Shown here: positions 62,998-64,000 of the stretch, piece by piece | Numbering within the stretch: the stretch's first letter is position 1 | Layout: the number at the start of each line of letters is the position of its first letter | Source: Apoderus coryli | Lineage: Eukaryota; Arthropoda; Insecta; Coleoptera; Attelabidae | Length of the DNA stretch: 64,000 nucleotides | Direction: 5' to 3' | Assembly: GCA_911728435.2 (NCBI GenBank) | Contig: OU452199.1 | Coordinates: 4,970,860 to 5,034,859, forward strand | Notes under the pieces: generated by a model | Told to the model about the DNA's origin: nothing | Database searches by the model: none | Seen by the model: only the letters and a program-made list of their open reading frames with translations | Made by a program: the position numbers and the translations under genes

Positions 62998-64000
62998 ATC
63001 TATATATACTATAAGATACTATACTATAACTATAAACGGCGGCGAAGTGGTTTTAAGACAGAGATAACAAACGTGCCGACACGAGGTGAAGTAACTATAT
63101 TAAACTGTGACATAACTAGGTTAATTTTTAGACTCCAATGTATTTTAATTGTAGATATACCTGAAGAATGCAAAAACATTGCCGAAAAATTGTATTTTAA
63201 TAAATAATAAAAATGATGACATAATGTTATTGTAAAACATATATAATAAAAAAAAAGTTTTAATTGTAAACGAACCAAAAGCCAAAGAGATATACTTACT
63301 TATACTTCAAAAACAGAATAATAAAATAACAACAGAATTAAATTGAAATAATACGTCAGTAACAAGGATTTAAAATAGGAATTGTTATATTTTATCTATT
63401 GATTTATTTGTCTGAAATCTTTTTATAGTTCATGGATATAAAAAAAAGTAATGAGTAATTAACACAATTTTTCATTACGTATTTTTTTATAATATGTAAT
63501 TAAATATAAATGAATAATTAACCTTGTGTCGCATGTTTTCCATTAAACGTATAGAACTAGGTCGATAATAATATAATATTATATATCTGTTTTTCTATAT
63601 TTATTTGGACGATAAAAATAAAATAATAATATGAACATTTAGGACTTGAATGAATGCATATTATTATCGAAGTATCGGTTTGTTGTATGGAGGAATTTCT
63701 TTATGTTTTTATCTGACTTTACAATCGATTAATTTGGTTTTTATTATGATTTTTATAGTTTTAATGAGATATATAATAGACGTTATTTATTTTATTACAT
63801 TGCGGTAAGATTGTACCGGGTGAGCAAGACTATAAGATTCTGAAAAGAGGTTCTTAAACGGGGAAAAAAAAGAAAGATTCTGTTTATACAATGCAATTTT
63901 TAAAATGTTATCTTATATTTTAAATTTTAATAACAAAACTGTTTATTGTGTTTAATTTCAAGAAAAAAAAAAGCGAAATAGAATAACACCTGAAGAAGAC
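62998..64000. other. Presumed intron sequence, no gene
   Basis: AT-rich. CCTGAAGAATGC with GCCGAAAAATTG at 63,160-63,195 and CACCTGAAGAAGAC at the very end (63,987-64,000) resemble the retroposon end module. TACCGGGTGAGC at 63,815 is another repeat-end-like motif. Confidence 0.4.

Overview
The window is eukaryotic, from a large, AT-rich, transposon-dense insect nuclear genome. The mobile elements are of kinds common in insects: mariner, Tc1/mariner-like DDE elements with an N-terminal DUF4817-type helix-turn-helix, piggyBac-like, hAT, Crypton-like tyrosine recombinase, Jockey and CR1-like non-LTR, copia, BEL/Pao and Penelope. The one convincing host-gene signal resembles the first coding exon of insect Semaphorin-1A. 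A beetle or hemipteran would fit, but the species cannot be fixed from the sequence.

Layout. 0-7 kb holds broken Jockey-like and RNase H-bearing non-LTR relics, a DDE transposase relic and a 406-bp terminal-inverted-repeat MITE. 7.3-9.8 kb is a nested locus: a mariner relic split by a CR1-like element whose internal deletion fuses a PHD-finger ORF1 in frame to the reverse-transcriptase C-terminus. 10.55-12.92 kb is a 5'-truncated Jockey insertion with a 12-bp target duplication and a 666-residue open frame. 13-16.5 kb contains a second DDE relic, a piggyBac-like element ending at TTAA, and copia and BEL/Pao fragments. 17-21.1 kb carries two copies of a Crypton-like tyrosine-recombinase element whose ends are long palindromic hairpins. 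21.8-35.7 kb holds mariner deletion derivatives, a hAT MITE, a hAT C-terminal relic, a recombinase C-terminal fragment, a foldback element and a Penelope endonuclease relic. 35.86-36.53 kb is a 223-bp tandem repeat (three copies). 37-43.1 kb is again relics. 44.4-45.2 kb is a double Jockey 3' insertion that looks like template jumping. 45.6-47.2 kb is an unusual array of a conserved block near GGGACGTAAATAGGTAAGACG. Two THAP-domain fragments lie at 48.9-49.98 kb.

From about 55.2 kb the sequence turns locally GC/CpG-rich. A secreted-protein exon (55,721-55,838) ends at a consensus splice donor. I read it as the start of a Semaphorin-1A-like gene on the + strand, so the last 8 kb would be its first coding intron. 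That intron contains more LINE relics, a foldback element with one split arm, and a near-perfect palindrome of two 617-bp arms (61,341-62,997).

Almost every transposon ORF is frameshifted, truncated or missing catalytic residues, so the window is mainly a transposon graveyard in front of and inside one developmental gene. The items most worth following are the hairpin-ended recombinase elements, the GACGTAA/GGTAAGACG array, the 617-bp-arm palindrome and the two non-LTR rearrangements. All boundaries and repeat lengths were counted by eye.
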